Part shown: positions 6,326 through 6,543 of the stretch, one piece after another
Position numbering within the stretch: the first letter of the stretch is position 1
Layout: every line of letters begins with the position of its first letter
From: Lachnospiraceae bacterium
GTDB lineage: Bacteria > Bacillota > Clostridia > Lachnospirales > Lachnospiraceae
Assembly: GCA_009774235.1 (NCBI GenBank)
Contig: VSNJ01000200.1
Coordinates: 1 to 6,543 of the forward strand
Reading direction: 5' to 3'
Length of the DNA: 6,543 nucleotides
Notes under the pieces: model-generated
The model's input: only the letters and a program-made list of their open reading frames with translations
Database searches by the model: none
Told to the model about the DNA's origin: nothing
Position numbers and translations under genes: made by a program

Positions 6326-6350
6326 AAAAAAGCCCGTGTTTACCAGGCTT
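6326..6350 (-). terminator. Minus-strand intrinsic terminator
   Basis: Read on the minus strand, AAGCCTG (6350-6344) pairs with CGGGCTT (6336-6330) around a 7-nt loop, giving seven pairs with one U-G wobble. A run of six T follows (6331-6326, overlapping the last stem bases). On the plus strand the wobble becomes a C-A mismatch and there is no downstream T-run, so the orientation is clear. Confidence 0.82.
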
Positions 6351-6392
6351 AAGGGAATACAACATAACAAAAATTATGTTATAGCAAATTCT
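6326..6392 (-). ncRNA. Candidate orphan small RNA of about 67 nt
   Basis: The span is defined by a consensus promoter (6399-6427) with start predicted near 6392/6391 and an intrinsic terminator (6350-6326) on the same strand. The predicted RNA has a 15-nt 5' region of about AGACAAAGAAUUUGC composition, then a 10-bp hairpin: UAUAACAUAA (6383-6374) with UUAUGUUGUA (6367-6358) around a UUUUUG loop. A UUCCCUU linker (6357-6351) and the terminator hairpin follow. The first hairpin has a U-G pair and the second a G-U pair; both become A-C mismatches in plus-strand RNA, which supports minus-strand expression. No start codon with a ribosome binding site lies inside. I do not recognise it as a known RNA family. 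Confidence 0.6.
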
Positions 6393-6398
6393 TTGTCT

Positions 6399-6427
6399 AT
6401 TATAGTCTTTCTGTCCCGCATTGTCAA
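6399..6427 (-). promoter_or_regulatory. Perfect consensus sigma-A promoter, minus strand
   Basis: On the minus strand TTGACA (6427-6422) and TATAAT (6404-6399) are both exact consensus hexamers with an optimal 17-bp spacer (6421-6405). It is the best promoter in the window. It points leftward, toward the 3' end of the recombinase gene, but a terminator stands about 65 bp downstream, so its product should be a short RNA. Confidence 0.78.
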
Positions 6428-6467
6428 TTAAAACATTAATTTTATACAGGTGAAAAATAATTCCAGG

Positions 6468-6489
6468 TAACAGTTCAGACACCCTGTTA
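6468..6489. repeat. Short inverted repeat TAACAG/CTGTTA
   Basis: TAACAG (6468-6473) and CTGTTA (6484-6489) form a 6-bp stem with a 10-nt loop. It overlaps the right arm of the 9-bp inverted repeat at 6479-6487. On the plus strand it is followed by A residues, not T, so it is not a terminator in that direction. Confidence 0.35.
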
Positions 6490-6506
6490 AAAAAGCACGA
6501 CCAAAG

Positions 6507-6529
6507 CACCAGTCATTGAATGACTGGTG
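6507..6529. repeat. Perfect 11-bp inverted repeat at the right edge, terminator-like
   Basis: CACCAGTCATT (6507-6517) and AATGACTGGTG (6519-6529) are exact reverse complements around one G; as RNA this gives a 9-bp stem with a 5-nt loop. On the plus strand TACCTTTTATA follows. On the minus strand CTTTGG follows, with a T6 run further on (6494-6489 region). Neither has a textbook adjacent U-tract. It may be the terminator of a gene arriving from the right, outside the window, or a protein-binding or recombination site. Confidence 0.5.
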
Positions 6530-6543
6530 TACCTTTTATAAGT

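Larger units (their letters stand above)
6297..6487. repeat. 9-bp inverted repeat flanking the minus-strand promoter unit
   Basis: ACAGGGTGT (6297-6305) and its exact reverse complement ACACCCTGT (6479-6487) bracket 173 bp that contain a consensus promoter and a terminator, both on the minus strand. The arms do not extend beyond 9 bp. Spacing and contents resemble invertible promoter elements beside tyrosine recombinase genes, but a 9-bp match can arise by chance. Confidence 0.35.

Noticed and set aside
6104..6352. Plus-strand 82-codon frame overlapping the end of the recombinase gene
   Set aside because: It lies mostly in another frame of the recombinase catalytic region and continues through the minus-strand terminator; no start signal is seen.
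6318..6509. Minus-strand 63-codon open frame in the right intergenic region
   Set aside because: It runs through the consensus promoter, both hairpins of the candidate small RNA and the terminator. It has no ribosome binding site or family resemblance. Its last 15 codons fall inside the small RNA, also without a ribosome binding site.
1..6543. CRISPR array, tRNA or rRNA genes
   Set aside because: No regularly spaced direct repeats, no tRNA cloverleaf with a TTCGANNCC-type arm and no rRNA-like conserved blocks were seen on either strand.

Overview
The window looks like a chromosomal segment of a low-GC Gram-positive anaerobe, most likely Clostridia and plausibly a motile member of the Lachnospiraceae. 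The grounds are the AT-rich intergenic DNA, strong GGAGG-type ribosome binding sites, A/T-ending codons, a chemoreceptor with the Firmicutes layout, and clostridial-type LeuC/LeuD subunits. The genus is inference; no marker gene is present.

Layout, left to right. (1) 1-2005: a single-gene unit with a sigma-A-type promoter at 46-74, an untranslated leader of about 150 nt that can fold, a 566-residue methyl-accepting chemotaxis protein, and a strong intrinsic terminator. (2) 2021-3913: leuC and leuD, the two subunits of 3-isopropylmalate dehydratase (leucine biosynthesis), separated by 105 bp that hold a 9-bp tandem repeat and a stem-loop just before the leuD ribosome binding site. No leuA or leuB is in the window. 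(3) 3936-5179: after a two-tier stem-loop without a U-tract come an IspD/TarI-family cytidylyltransferase and a small Spx/ArsC-family thioredoxin-fold protein. They end at an intrinsic terminator that begins inside the last stop codon. (4) 5365-6219: a complete tyrosine recombinase with all catalytic residues and with arginine codon use unlike leuC. (5) 6220-6543: 324 bp with no credible protein gene but much structure.

Region 5 is the most unusual part. On the minus strand a perfect consensus promoter (TTGACA, 17 bp, TATAAT) lies about 65 bp from an intrinsic terminator of the same orientation. Together they define a candidate small RNA of about 67 nt. It has a 10-bp hairpin, a short pyrimidine-rich linker and a terminator hairpin. 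G-U wobbles in both hairpins fit only minus-strand RNA. The linker is complementary to the recombinase ribosome binding site. The whole unit lies inside a 9-bp inverted repeat spaced about right for an invertible promoter element. The small RNA is reasonably supported by sequence; its function and any DNA inversion are speculative.

The genes do not form one pathway: chemotaxis, leucine synthesis, a nucleotidyl-transfer step for isoprenoid or cell-wall precursors, a redox-type protein and a recombinase sit side by side in apparently separate transcription units, all protein genes on the plus strand.
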